This document shows positions 16,590 to 25,166 of a stretch of 35,753 nt of DNA, piece after piece. Position 1 is the stretch's first letter; each line of letters begins with the position of its first letter. Both the position numbers and the translations under genes were made by a program. The DNA is taken from positions 1 to 35,753 of the forward strand of contig NZ_JANXRJ010000145.1 of the NCBI RefSeq assembly GCF_025353065.1. The letters are read 5' to 3'. Origin of the DNA: Lapillicoccus sp. (GTDB lineage Bacteria; Actinomycetota; Actinomycetes; Actinomycetales; Dermatophilaceae). Under the pieces are notes generated by a model. That model did not search any database. It saw only the letters and a program-made list of their open reading frames with translations, and had not been told where the DNA came from.

Positions 16590-16706
16590 ATGAGGACGAG
16601 AATGCTGATCGCCGCCCTGGGAATCGCCGCCGCCGTGGGCCTGGCCCGGGGCGGAGCGGCGCTGGCGCGAGCCACCACGCCGGCAGCGCTGCAGGGGTGC
16701 GGCTAG
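16590..16706 (+). CDS. 38-residue exported or membrane peptide
   Basis: A short frame with a textbook ribosome-binding site: AAGGAG followed by six bases and ATG at 16590. The product begins MRTRMLIAALGIAAAVGLA, a basic start and a hydrophobic core of a signal peptide or single helix, and ends ATTPAALQGCG. If a signal peptidase cuts after the Ala-rich segment, a very short peptide ending Cys-Gly would be released; otherwise it is a tiny membrane protein. It ends eight bases from the convergent esterase stop. No family is recognised. The strong ribosome-binding site and the signal-like N-terminus are the reasons for calling it. Confidence 0.5.
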   Translation: MRTRMLIAALGIAAAVGLARGGAALARATTPAALQGCG

Positions 16707-16714
16707 CGGCGTCG

Positions 16715-17680
16715 TCAGCCGGTCACGGAGCTCGCGGTCTCCGCTCGTCGAAGCAGATCCCCGACGTCGACGGCGAAGCGGTCGGCCGCCGATGCCGCGG
16801 CGGGAGAGATCTCGTCGAGCATCAGGAAGTTGTGGACGAGTCCCGTCTCGCACCGGCGGATCACCTCGACCCGTGCGTCCTCGAGCCGGTCGGCGAACGC
16901 CGCCCCCTCGTCGCGCAGGTGGTCGTGTTCGGCCGTGACCACGACCGTCGGTGGCAGGCTGCCGAGGTCTCGGCTGTGTATCGGGCCCACTCCCGGCGCG
17001 GACCACCAGGTGCGATCGGCGACCCACTGCCCGTTGAAGAACTCGGTGTCGGACACCTCGAGCCCGAAGCCGGAGCCCTTCTCGGCCCGGGACGGGTAGT
17101 CCCCAGCGAGATCGGTGTTCGCGTAGCACAACGCCAGCAGATCCGGCCGGACGCGGGGCAGCTCTCGCGCGAGCCGTAGCACCGCCAGCGCGGCCAGCGT
17201 GCCACCGGCACTGTCGCCCCCGACGCCGACCACACTCGGACGGAACCCGAGCTCGGCAGGCGCCCCCGCGAGCCAGCTGATCGCCTCGACGGCATCGTCG
17301 ACCGCGGCCGGCCACGGATGCTCCGGGGCGAGCCGGTAGTCGAGCAGCAGCACGGCGACACCTGATGCGGCCGCCAATCGCCTGGACACCCGGTCGAACG
17401 CCGCGACATCGCCGATCGTCCAACCGCCGCCGTGCAGCCACACGAGCAACGGTGCGCTGGCGGCTTCGTCGGGTCGGTAGACACGGGCCGGACGACCGGC
17501 GGCCGACACGTCGTGGACCCGGGCCAGCTCTGGCCCGGGTGCTCGACCCATCGCACGCGCGGCGACGCCAGCCCGCATCTCGGCGACGTCCAGCGGCCCC
17601 AGCGAGGCACGGGCGACGAACGCGGCGATCCCGTCATCGGCGAACTGCGGTTCCATCTTCCCCATCGTAGGTGGAGGCAC
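16715..17680 (-). CDS. alpha/beta hydrolase of the hormone-sensitive-lipase type (carboxylesterase)
   Basis: 321 residues from a GTG at 17680, which has AAGGGGG seven bases upstream and lies 13 bases after the kinase stop. An ATG at 17665 is the alternative; the longer frame to 17734 overlaps the kinase. The oxyanion-hole motif HGGG is at 83-86, the nucleophile elbow GGDSAGG has S157, and the expected acid and base are D253 (AEHDHLRDEG) and H283 (GLVHNF). This is the complete catalytic set of family IV esterases. There is no signal peptide, so it is cytoplasmic. It probably hydrolyses short-chain esters or acyl groups. As the last gene of the operon with a glycosyltransferase, a PAP2-like protein and a kinase, it may act on an envelope lipid intermediate, but this is inference. 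Confidence 0.88.
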   Translation of the reverse strand: MPPPTMGKMEPQFADDGIAAFVARASLGPLDVAEMRAGVAARAMGRAPGPELARVHDVSAAGRPARVYRPDEAASAPLLVWLHGGGWTIGDVAAFDRVSRRLAAASGVAVLLLDYRLAPEHPWPAAVDDAVEAISWLAGAPAELGFRPSVVGVGGDSAGGTLAALAVLRLARELPRVRPDLLALCYANTDLAGDYPSRAEKGSGFGLEVSDTEFFNGQWVADRTWWSAPGVGPIHSRDLGSLPPTVVVTAEHDHLRDEGAAFADRLEDARVEVIRRCETGLVHNFLMLDEISPAAASAADRFAVDVGDLLRRAETASSVTG

Positions 17681-17693
17681 GCGAAGACCCCCT

Positions 17694-19085
17694 TCACGGC
17701 GCCAGGGGCAGCCGGAGGGTGACACGTGCACCACCCGTCGGGGAGTCGCCGATGGTCAGGGTCCCCCCGTGGGCGAGCGTGATCTCGCGGGCGATGGCCA
17801 GTCCGAGCCCGCTCCCTCCGGAGTGACGGGAGCGGCTCTCGTCCAGTCGGACGAACCGCTCGAAGACCCGATCACGTTGTGCCGCAGGGATACCGGGTCC
17901 GTCGTCATCGACGGTGACCGCCCCCCAGGCTGCCTCCAGCGTGATCCGGACCTCGATCCGGCTTCGGGCATGTCGGGCAGCGTTGTCGAGGACGTTGCGC
18001 AGCACCTGATCCAGGCGCAGGGGGTCGCCCAGCACCCGCACCGGCCGGGAGGAGAGTCGGATCTCGACGGTGGAGACCTGACGCAGCCGACGACACTCCC
18101 GGTCGACGAGGTCGTCGAGGTCGACGTCCCGCTGGCGCAGGCTCATGGCGTGGTCGTCCGCCCGGGAGAGGAGCAGCAGGTCCTCGACCAGCCGGCCGAG
18201 CCGATGGCTCTCCGAGGTGAGGACGGGCTGCAGCTCCTGCCAGGTGGTGGCACTGCCCGCGGCAGCGACGTCCAACGACGCGGTGATGGTCGCGATCGGT
18301 GAGCGCAACTCATGGCTGGCGTCGGCGACGAAGCGACGCTGCGCCTGCTGCGAGGTCTCCAGCCGCTCGAGCATCTCGTTCATGGTGACGGCGAGGTCGG
18401 CCACCTCGTCATGGGTCGGCGGCACGGGGACGCGTTCCGCCAGGCGTCGCGCCCCGATCCGCTCCACCTGCTCGCGCAGCGCCTCGACCGAACGCAGCGC
18501 CCGGCCCACCCGCCACCAGGTCACCACGCCCGTCAGCGCGACGAGCAGCGGCCAGGCGAGCGCCACGAGAACGGCGGTGGTGCGCACTGCCTCCCCCTGC
18601 GCCTCCTGTGAGCTGACGGCAAGCAGCACGTATGCCGCGGGGCCCGCCTGCACCCCCCTGGCCAGCACCAGGGGCTCGTGCAGCCTCCCGGGCCACGGCA
18701 CCGCCCACCGGCCGCTGACGGCCGTCTCCCCGGGCGCAGGACGGAGCGACGAGGCGGGGGTCGGACGGCTGGCTTGGGAGGAGTAGACGACAGGACCCGT
18801 GTCTACCCCGGCGGAGACGACCTGGACGAGGACGCCGTCCGGTCCGTGGTCTGTCTCGTTCTGCGCCAGGGCCGACACGCCGTCGTTGGCGAGGACGGTG
18901 GCGTCCTCCTCCACGACGATCCTGACGGTGTCCATCTGGGTGCTCGTCAACGAGTTCTGCAGCAGCAGGACCAGCGCGGCGCCCCCGAGGAGGAACACGA
19001 TCCCGACGATCCCGGCCGCCGCGATCGTGGCGTGAGCACGCACACCGGACGGCAGTCGCGAGCGCGGGAGCTCCCGGACCTTCAT
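17694..19085 (-). CDS. orphan sensor histidine kinase with HAMP domain
   Basis: 463 residues. The ATG at 19085 shares one base with the stop of the preceding gene (TGATG). Transmembrane helices at about 20-43 and 170-192 enclose a 125-residue extracytoplasmic sensor with no recognised motif. A HAMP linker (193-245) leads to the HisKA domain with ASHELRSPI and H258. The catalytic domain has N-box NVLDNAARH, G1 VDDDGPGIP, F-box FERFVRLDESRSR and G2 GGSGLGLAIAREITLAHGG, so it should be active. No response regulator is encoded in this operon; the three regulators in the window each have a nearer kinase. It sits between a PAP2-like membrane protein and an esterase, to which it is translationally coupled. 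Confidence 0.92.
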   Translation of the reverse strand: MKVRELPRSRLPSGVRAHATIAAAGIVGIVFLLGGAALVLLLQNSLTSTQMDTVRIVVEEDATVLANDGVSALAQNETDHGPDGVLVQVVSAGVDTGPVVYSSQASRPTPASSLRPAPGETAVSGRWAVPWPGRLHEPLVLARGVQAGPAAYVLLAVSSQEAQGEAVRTTAVLVALAWPLLVALTGVVTWWRVGRALRSVEALREQVERIGARRLAERVPVPPTHDEVADLAVTMNEMLERLETSQQAQRRFVADASHELRSPIATITASLDVAAAGSATTWQELQPVLTSESHRLGRLVEDLLLLSRADDHAMSLRQRDVDLDDLVDRECRRLRQVSTVEIRLSSRPVRVLGDPLRLDQVLRNVLDNAARHARSRIEVRITLEAAWGAVTVDDDGPGIPAAQRDRVFERFVRLDESRSRHSGGSGLGLAIAREITLAHGGTLTIGDSPTGGARVTLRLPLAP

Positions 19086-19606
19086 CAGCGGACGGAGCCC
19101 CTCGCGGAGGTGTCGTGGGACGTCGCGGGACCAACGTCTTTCACCCCGAGGCCGAAGCCGTCGAGGCCCAGGTCATCGTGGCCGAACTCCTGGGGCCCCA
19201 GGTCGTCGAGGCTCAGTGGACGCGGAGACAGCCATCCCCAGAGGGGGATCGCCACACCGACCGCCAGCGCTGCGGCGAGGGCGCCGCCGAGGGCGCCGAC
19301 CACGTCCGCCGGCCCGTGGGCGGCGGCCACTCCGACGACGAGGGTCGTGACCCCGAGCACGCCGCCGACCCGGCGCCGGACGGTCATCACGAGCAGCGCT
19401 GTGGTGCCACCGAACGTCGTGAGGTGCGGGAGCACGACGTGGCTCTCGGTCGCCTGCGCCAGAGCGGCAGCCACCCCGAAGGCGACCACGGCGAAACCCG
19501 CGAGGGTGCCCTTGTCGCGGCGGGCGGACGCGAGCCACACGATCAACGCGATACCGGGGATCGCGACGGTCATGGCGCTGAGGACGGCGGGAGGGAGCTG
19601 GTTCAC
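19085..19606 (-). CDS. small polytopic membrane protein, degenerate PAP2-like
   Basis: 173 residues from a GTG at 19606 that overlaps the stop of the upstream gene (GTGA). Four to five hydrophobic helices fill residues 8-125, followed by an acidic Leu/Gly/Asp-rich tail (repeats of DDLG and DGFG). AAAHGPADVVGALGG (H97, D101) resembles the third PAP2 phosphatase motif HxxxDxxxG, and LPHLTTFGGTTALLVM occupies the place of the PSGH motif but without it. The first motif, KxxxxxxRP, is not seen. It may be a PAP2-superfamily relative that lost lipid-phosphatase activity or a distinct membrane family. Coupling to the flanking genes suggests a shared complex or pathway. Confidence 0.7.
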   Translation of the reverse strand: MNQLPPAVLSAMTVAIPGIALIVWLASARRDKGTLAGFAVVAFGVAAALAQATESHVVLPHLTTFGGTTALLVMTVRRRVGGVLGVTTLVVGVAAAHGPADVVGALGGALAAALAVGVAIPLWGWLSPRPLSLDDLGPQEFGHDDLGLDGFGLGVKDVGPATSHDTSARGSVR

Positions 19607-20787
19607 CCGACGATCGTCGCTGCCGATCGCTGAAGGGCCGCTGAGAGACCACGGGGCCACGGCGTCCCGGAGTGGGGCAACGCCACGAGGAGGGCCAGCA
19701 CCCCCAGGCAGTAGGCCGCCCGAAGGGTGCCCACCTGAGCCGCGGCCATGAAGGTCGGGGACGCGGCGTCCAGCACGACCCAGCCTGCTGCTGCCGCGGT
19801 CCAGGCGGGAAGGCCGCGTCGGGTCGAGACGACGTCGGCGACGACGGCCGCGACCAGCAGCCCGGAGCTGTAGTACGGGTAGGTCTGCGGGTCGAGGAGC
19901 AGGCGGGCGACCACCACCGCCAGGATCGCCGCCGGCCAGCGGCCCCGGAGGACGCAGACGAGCCCGACGCCGACTCCGAGGGCGAGCTGTGCGGGGCGGT
20001 CCCAGCCGGGGGTGCCCGATGTGACGACCCCCAGCGCGCGCAGGGCGGAGCTGCCGACGTTGTCGATGGTGAACCGGCTCATCGCCAGCGTCTGGGGGGC
20101 CGCGATCACGAAGGGCAGCCAGGCCACCGCGATGACGGCCCCGAGGAGCAGGAGAGCACGCCGGCGCGCCCGTCTCGGAAGGGCCACGAGAAGCACGGCG
20201 AAACCGGCCGCCCAGGGCTTGGAGTCGACCGACAGACCGAGGGCGAGCGCCGCGGCATACGGGCGTCCCGAGGTGAGGGCGAGGACCGCCAGCGCGGCGA
20301 TAGCCAGCGCGAGCACGTCGTCGAGGTGCGCGTAGTGCGTCGCCACCTGACACCACACGGGGAGGGCGAGCACCCCGACGACGAGGAGCTCGGCCGGAGT
20401 CGGACCACGCCCCAGGAGCTCTCGTCGGGCGCGGGCGAGGACCCAGATGAGGCCGGGTCCCGCCGCCGTGAGGACGAGCTCGGCCAGGAGGCGACCCGTC
20501 CCCCCGAGCTGCTGGAAGGGGATGGCCACGACCAGCGCCAGGGGCCCGATCTGCAGCTCCGGGTGAGCGGCGTAGAGGGACAGCCCGGCGCCCGGAGACC
20601 CGGGTTGCAGGAGGAGGCGGGCGCCGTCGGCGAAGTAGTGCCACGAGTAGCCGCCACCGATGGCGGCCACGACGCCCCAGGCGGCGGTCCACAGCCAGAG
20701 CACCAGCCACACCGTCCGCATCGTGCGCGCGGCCCGCACGATGGCCGGGGTCGAGGTCTGCACCGTCAGTGTCCGGAGGGCGGGCAC
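19603..20787 (-). CDS. polytopic GT-C-like membrane glycosyltransferase (DUF2029/GT87 type)
   Basis: 394 residues. The GTG at 20787 is preferred because GGAGG lies eight bases upstream; a GTG at 20802 is possible. About ten hydrophobic helices run through the protein. The extracytoplasmic loop after helix 1 has YFADGARLLLQPGSPGAGLSLYAAHPELQIGP (given here as segments YFADGARLLL and LQIGPLALVV), the layout of actinobacterial polyprenyl-phosphate-sugar dependent mannosyltransferase-like proteins (aspartate after helix 1, then LY and a GPL motif). A later loop carries DPQTYPYYSSGLL. It probably transfers a lipid-linked sugar to an envelope acceptor, but donor and acceptor are unknown. It is the first gene of a four-gene coupled operon. 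Confidence 0.75.
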   Translation of the reverse strand: MPALRTLTVQTSTPAIVRAARTMRTVWLVLWLWTAAWGVVAAIGGGYSWHYFADGARLLLQPGSPGAGLSLYAAHPELQIGPLALVVAIPFQQLGGTGRLLAELVLTAAGPGLIWVLARARRELLGRGPTPAELLVVGVLALPVWCQVATHYAHLDDVLALAIAALAVLALTSGRPYAAALALGLSVDSKPWAAGFAVLLVALPRRARRRALLLLGAVIAVAWLPFVIAAPQTLAMSRFTIDNVGSSALRALGVVTSGTPGWDRPAQLALGVGVGLVCVLRGRWPAAILAVVVARLLLDPQTYPYYSSGLLVAAVVADVVSTRRGLPAWTAAAAGWVVLDAASPTFMAAAQVGTLRAAYCLGVLALLVALPHSGTPWPRGLSAALQRSAATIVG

Positions 20788-20914
20788 AGGACGAACCTCC
20801 ACACGGTCGGGGACGGGCCATCGGGAACGGTTTCCGGCGGCATCGGTTCCCCAGTCTCGTGCTGCGGTCCTGAGGTGAGCCTGAGGATGAGCGGAGCTCC
20901 CCGCCGGTCCCGCC

Positions 20915-21583
20915 TCAGACGCGGTAGCGGTGCTCCGGTCGACCGGTCGCGCCGTAGCTCAGGTCGAGACGGACGAGGTCCTTCCGCAGGAGCGCGGCCA
21001 GATACCGTTGTGCCGTCGGCCTGCTGGCACCGAGGACCGACGCAACCTCGGCGGCTCCCACCGGCTCCGGCGCCTTCGACACGATGTCGAGGACCTTGGC
21101 CATCGTGGGCTGGAGGGGCCGGGTCGGCACCCGGGGGCGCGGCTGCTTCGCGCGGAGACTGAACAGGTCGTCGACGACCTGCTGGTTCGCCTCCTCCTCA
21201 TGACCGAGGCGCTCGGCCCAGGACCGATAGGTCTCGAGCTGCTCCCTCAGCGTGATGAAGGTGAACGGCTTGACGAGGTAGTGAAAGGCACCGAGCTGCA
21301 TCGCGGTCCGCACGGAGTCGATGTCGCGCGCTGCGGTCACCAGCAGGAAGTCCGGCAGGTGGTCCGACGAGGCCATCAGCCGCCGCACGACCTCCAGACC
21401 ATCGAAGTCCGGCAGGTAGACGTCGAGCAGGAGCAGGTCGGGTGCGCTCGCGTCGACGAGCGCGACGGCCTCGGCCCCCGTATGCGCCTCGCCCACCACC
21501 GTGAAGCCCGCGACCCGCTCGACGCTGAGCCGGTGCGCATGAGCCACGTGGTAGTCGTCGTCGACGACCCCGACGGTGATCAT
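20915..21583 (-). CDS. CitB/DcuR-family response regulator
   Basis: 222 residues; the ATG at 21583 overlaps the kinase stop (ATGA). The receiver domain has VVDDD (8-10), phospho-acceptor D54 in LLLLDVYLP and K105 in LVKPF. The C-terminal region, about 150-222, contains a helix-turn-helix (EPVGAAEVASVLGASRPTAQRYL) of the type seen in CitB, DcuR and DpiA, which is distinct from OmpR and NarL families. It is cotranscribed with its CitA/DcuS-type kinase. The obvious target is the divergent ABC importer starting at 23377; the 189-bp region between holds an inverted repeat. A 127-bp gap with only a weak hairpin separates it from the next minus-strand gene. Confidence 0.92.
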   Translation of the reverse strand: MITVGVVDDDYHVAHAHRLSVERVAGFTVVGEAHTGAEAVALVDASAPDLLLLDVYLPDFDGLEVVRRLMASSDHLPDFLLVTAARDIDSVRTAMQLGAFHYLVKPFTFITLREQLETYRSWAERLGHEEEANQQVVDDLFSLRAKQPRPRVPTRPLQPTMAKVLDIVSKAPEPVGAAEVASVLGASRPTAQRYLAALLRKDLVRLDLSYGATGRPEHRYRV

Positions 21584-23187
21584 CGGACCTCCGCAGGGAG
21601 CCGGATCGGCATCGTGACCTCGAAGCAGGCGCCCTCGTCGGAGTGCGCAGTGATGGTCCCGCCGGCGCGGGTCACGAGACGGTGGGCGAGAGCCAGACCG
21701 ATCCCCCGACGCATCCCGTCCCGGGACTCCTTCGTCGAGTAGCCGTCGACGAACACCTCCTCGAGCCGGGTCGCCTCGATGCCGGGTCCGCTGTCGGTGA
21801 CGGTGATCCGGAGAGCGCCGCTCGCATCCGAGACGAGGACGGTCACCTGACCTCGGGGACGCCGACCGACGGTCGCCGAATCGTCGGCGACCGCGTCGAG
21901 CGCGTTGTCGACGAGGTTGCCGAGCACGGAGACGATCGGGAGGTGGTCGAGGTCGACCAGCTCGAGCCGGCTCCGGGGGTCGAGATGGATCGCGACGTCG
22001 CGTTCCGCGGCCACCGTCATCTTGGCGAGCAGCAGAGCCGTCACGACGGGCGAGGCGATCCTCGCCCGGATCTCCTCACCCGCGAGGACGGTCTCGCTCT
22101 GGATCCTCGAGCTGTAGCGGGTCGCCTCCTCGAACTCGCCGAGCTCGATGAGCACCGACATCACGTGCAGCCGGTTGGCAAACTCGTGCTCCTGCGCCCG
22201 TAACGCGGTCGTCAGGCCCGAGACGGAGTCGAGTTGCCGGAGCAGGCCCTCGAGCTCGGTCCGGTCACGGATCGTCACCACCCATCCGACCTCCCGGTCC
22301 GCGACGCGGACCGGCATCCGGTTGAGGACGAGGAGGTGCTCGTCGGTCACGGCGACGAGGTCCTGGCCCGGGAGTCGTCCCGAGACGATCTCCCGCAGCC
22401 GGCCGGCCGGGATGACGTCGTCGACGGCGTCGCCCAACGTCACCGCGGTGAGCCCGAGCAGCCGGCGCGCCTCCTCGTTGAGGACGTTGATCCGGTTGCC
22501 TGCGTCCATCGCGACCACCCCCTCCCGGACCCCGTGGAGCATGGCTTCACGTTCCTGCACGAGGGCGACGATCTCCGCCGGTTCCAGTCCGAACGTCACC
22601 CGCTTGAGCGTCCGGGTGAGGACCAGCGAGGCCACCACGCCGAGCCCCAGGGCGAAGAGCAGGTAGAGCAGCACCGGGGCCATCTGGGCGCTGAGCCGCT
22701 GCCCGATCTGGGTCTCGAGGATCCCGACCGAGACCTCGCCGATGGGCGTCCCGGCCGCGTCGAGCACGGGGACCTTGACGTTGGCGGACCGGCCCAGGCT
22801 GCCGTTGTCGACACCCTGGTGGATCTGGCCGTCGAGCGCGACCACCGGCTCCTCGACGTACTTCCCGATCAACGCGGGGTTGGGGTGCGAGTAGCGCTTC
22901 CCCCGGGCGTCGATGATGACGACGTATGCCGCGCCGAAGTTGCGGCGCAGACGTTCGGCGAGCGCCGGTAGTCGCGCCGTCGGGTCGCCGGTGGCGAGGT
23001 CGGCCGGCACGTCCGGGACGTCGGCGACGGTCTGCGCGATGCTCGTCGCCTCGGTGAGCGTCTCGAGGTCGGCCCGCTTCTCGGCGTCCCAGGAGACGAG
23101 GACGGCGCCGACGCCCATCGTGACCACGATGATGCCGAGGATCGCGACGAGGATGCGGGCCGCGAGCGTCCTGGGGAATCGCGGCAT
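21580..23187 (-). CDS. CitA/DcuS-family sensor histidine kinase
   Basis: 535 residues from the ATG at 23187, preceded by GAGG six bases upstream; a GTG at 23199 is the alternative. Transmembrane helices are at about 10-32 and 170-192. Between them is a periplasmic PAS/sCache sensor with KRYSHPNPALIGKY, the motif that in CitA and DcuS lines the carboxylate-binding pocket. A cytoplasmic PAS domain follows (about 212-306). Then comes the phospho-acceptor box EHEFANRLHVM (H334) typical of this family, and the catalytic domain with NLVDNALDAV, DSGPGIE and GIGLALAHRLV. By family, the ligand would be a di- or tricarboxylate or similar small acid. It is coupled to the CitB-type regulator. Confidence 0.93.
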   Translation of the reverse strand: MPRFPRTLAARILVAILGIIVVTMGVGAVLVSWDAEKRADLETLTEATSIAQTVADVPDVPADLATGDPTARLPALAERLRRNFGAAYVVIIDARGKRYSHPNPALIGKYVEEPVVALDGQIHQGVDNGSLGRSANVKVPVLDAAGTPIGEVSVGILETQIGQRLSAQMAPVLLYLLFALGLGVVASLVLTRTLKRVTFGLEPAEIVALVQEREAMLHGVREGVVAMDAGNRINVLNEEARRLLGLTAVTLGDAVDDVIPAGRLREIVSGRLPGQDLVAVTDEHLLVLNRMPVRVADREVGWVVTIRDRTELEGLLRQLDSVSGLTTALRAQEHEFANRLHVMSVLIELGEFEEATRYSSRIQSETVLAGEEIRARIASPVVTALLLAKMTVAAERDVAIHLDPRSRLELVDLDHLPIVSVLGNLVDNALDAVADDSATVGRRPRGQVTVLVSDASGALRITVTDSGPGIEATRLEEVFVDGYSTKESRDGMRRGIGLALAHRLVTRAGGTITAHSDEGACFEVTMPIRLPAEVR

Positions 23188-23325
23188 ACGTCTCCTCACG
23201 TCAGGGCAGCGGCGCCCGGTGGCGCCCTAGTCTGCGCCACGCAGAGTGTTGCTGACCAGAACGCACACAACCAGCACTATCGCGGCTATCGGGCCCAAGG
23301 CTCGAAACCCTTCCGCGTCCGTCGA

Positions 23326-23345
23326 GCGCCACCCTACGGTGGCGC
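23326..23345. promoter_or_regulatory. inverted repeat upstream of the ABC importer
   Basis: GCGCCACC (23326-23333) and GGTGGCGC (23338-23345) form an 8-bp inverted repeat with a four-base centre, 31 bp before the ATPase ATG. A further copy of GGTGGCGC is at 23218-23225, near the divergent kinase start. It could be an operator for the CitB-type regulator or a leader hairpin. No gene is present in the 189-bp intergenic region. Confidence 0.35.
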
Positions 23346-23376
23346 GACTCAGCGACGAGCGAAAGGGCTCACCACG

Positions 23377-24186
23377 ATGGCTGCCATCGAACTACGCAGT
23401 GCCACCAAGAAGTTCGCGACCGCCGACGGTGGCACCTACACCGCGCTCAAGGACATCAGCCTCACCGTCGAAGACGGCGAGTTCTGCGCCGTGGTGGGCC
23501 CGACCGGGTGTGGGAAGTCGACCACCCTCACCCTCGTGTCGGGCCTCGAGCGGGCAAGTGCCGGAGCGGTCCTGGTGCGCGGAGAGCCGGTCACGGGCAT
23601 CGACACCTCGACCGGGTTCGTCTTCCAGCAGGACGCGGTCTTCCCGTGGCGGTCCGTCCTCGACAACGTCGCCGCCGGTCCGACCTACCGTGGCGCGAGG
23701 CGCTCGGAGGCGCACGCCCTGGCTCGCGACTGGCTGCGCCGGGTGGGTCTGACCGGGTTCGAGGACCGCTACCCCCACCAGCTGTCCGGCGGGATGCGCA
23801 AGCGCGTGGCCCTCGCCCAGACGCTGATCAACCAGCCCCGTGTGCTGCTGATGGACGAGCCGTTCAGCGCCCTGGACGTCCAGACGCGCGCGATCATGTC
23901 GACGGAGCTGCTCCACCTCTGGGACGAGACGAAGCCGGCGGTCATCTTCGTCACCCACGACCTCGAGGAGGCGATCGCGCTCGCCGACAAGGTCGTCGTG
24001 CTCACCGCCGGGCCGGGGACCGTGAAGGCCGAGTTCCGGATCGATCTGCCCCGACCGAGGGTCGTGCAGGAGATCCGGTTCGACCCGCGGTTCACCCGCC
24101 TCTACGAGCAGATCTGGGAGGCCCTGCGCAGCGAGGTGCAAGAGGCCTACGACCGGACGACCCGGGTCACTCAGGTGGCGTCGTGA
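23377..24186 (+). CDS. NitT/TauT-type ABC importer ATPase
   Basis: 269 residues from the ATG at 23377 with GAAAGGG upstream. Walker A is GPTGCGKST (41-49), followed by the Q-loop FQQDAVFPW with the VFPW extension typical of nitrate, taurine and sulfonate importers. The signature motif is LSGGMRKR, Walker B VLLMDEPFSALD, and the H-loop VTHD. All catalytic motifs are intact. It energises the permease encoded immediately downstream (GTGA overlap). Together with the lipoprotein at 25167 this is a complete importer for a small solute of the nitrate/sulfonate/bicarbonate/thiamine-precursor class; the exact substrate is not determined. Confidence 0.95.
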   Translation: MAAIELRSATKKFATADGGTYTALKDISLTVEDGEFCAVVGPTGCGKSTTLTLVSGLERASAGAVLVRGEPVTGIDTSTGFVFQQDAVFPWRSVLDNVAAGPTYRGARRSEAHALARDWLRRVGLTGFEDRYPHQLSGGMRKRVALAQTLINQPRVLLMDEPFSALDVQTRAIMSTELLHLWDETKPAVIFVTHDLEEAIALADKVVVLTAGPGTVKAEFRIDLPRPRVVQEIRFDPRFTRLYEQIWEALRSEVQEAYDRTTRVTQVAS

Positions 24187-25115
24187 AGGACTCCACCGCA
24201 GGCGGCCTCGTGCAGGACTCGCCCACCGACCCGGCGCCCACCGACGCGACGCCGACCGTGCTCACCCGCCCAGGCGACGCGAAGCCCGCCCGGTCCCGCG
24301 TCCGACCCGGAGCTCTGCTGCACCGGTCCTGGGTCCTCTTCCTGCTCCGGACCGGCATCGTCGTCGTGCTCCTCGGCGCCTGGCAGATCGGGGTCGACAC
24401 CAAGGCGATCGACAAGTTCTTCTGGGGCGAACCCGTCGGGGTCTGGCAGCAGCTCGTCGACTGGGTGACGATCGGGACCAGCCAGGGCTCGTTGCTCGAC
24501 CAGATCCTCGTCACGCTCGAGGAGGCGGTCCTCGGGTTCGTCATCGGGTCGGTCCTCGGCATCGTCTGCGGGATCGCGCTCGGCCGGATCAGGCTGCTGT
24601 CCGAGCTCTTCGGGCCGTTCCTCAAGGCCGCGAACTCGATCCCGCGCATCATCCTCGGCTCCATCTTCACGGTGGCCTTCGGGTTCGGCGTCCAGTCGAA
24701 GATCATCCTCGCCGTCGTCCTCGTCTTCTTCGGGGTGTTCTTCAACGCCTTCCAGGGCACCCGCGAGGTCGACCGCAACCTCATCGCGAACGCCCAGCTC
24801 CTCGGGGCCTCGCGCTGGCGCGTCACCCGTGACGTGGTCCTGCCCTCAGCGTTCACCTGGATCCTCGCGAGCCTCCACATCAGCTTCGGCTTCGCCCTCA
24901 TCGGCGCCCTCGTCGGTGAGATCCTCGGCGCCAACCAGGGACTCGGGCTGCTGATCCGCAGCTCGCAGAACAACTTCACGATGGACGGAGTGCTCGCCGG
25001 GATGGTGCTCGTCGCCGTCATCGCGCTCACCGCCGAGGCCCTCATCACGGTGCTGGAGAACCGGCTGCTGCGGTGGCGGCCTCCGCAGAGTCACGGGGGT
25101 GCCGCTGTCAAGTAG
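24183..25115 (+). CDS. NitT/TauT-type ABC importer permease
   Basis: 310 residues from a GTG at 24183 that overlaps the ATPase stop (GTGA). The first 50 residues are a polar Asp/Pro/Thr-rich cytoplasmic tail. Six hydrophobic helices follow, beginning VLFLLRTGIVVVLLGAWQI. The coupling-helix (EAA-like) region is ANAQLLGASRWRVTRDVVLP, located about 100 residues from the end as in BPD_transp_1 permeases. It should form a homodimer with two copies of the upstream ATPase. There are no frame interruptions. The extended N-terminal tail is common in actinobacterial members. Confidence 0.93.
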   Translation: MKDSTAGGLVQDSPTDPAPTDATPTVLTRPGDAKPARSRVRPGALLHRSWVLFLLRTGIVVVLLGAWQIGVDTKAIDKFFWGEPVGVWQQLVDWVTIGTSQGSLLDQILVTLEEAVLGFVIGSVLGIVCGIALGRIRLLSELFGPFLKAANSIPRIILGSIFTVAFGFGVQSKIILAVVLVFFGVFFNAFQGTREVDRNLIANAQLLGASRWRVTRDVVLPSAFTWILASLHISFGFALIGALVGEILGANQGLGLLIRSSQNNFTMDGVLAGMVLVAVIALTAEALITVLENRLLRWRPPQSHGGAAVK

Positions 25116-25166
25116 GCCGACCGTCCGCACACACCCAGCACTTTTCCCGTTCTCGAAGGAGACCCC

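Noticed and set aside
20788..20914. Intrinsic terminator after the CitB-type regulator
   Set aside because: Only a 6-bp CTGAGG/CCTCAG pairing with a long loop is present, too weak to list as a feature.
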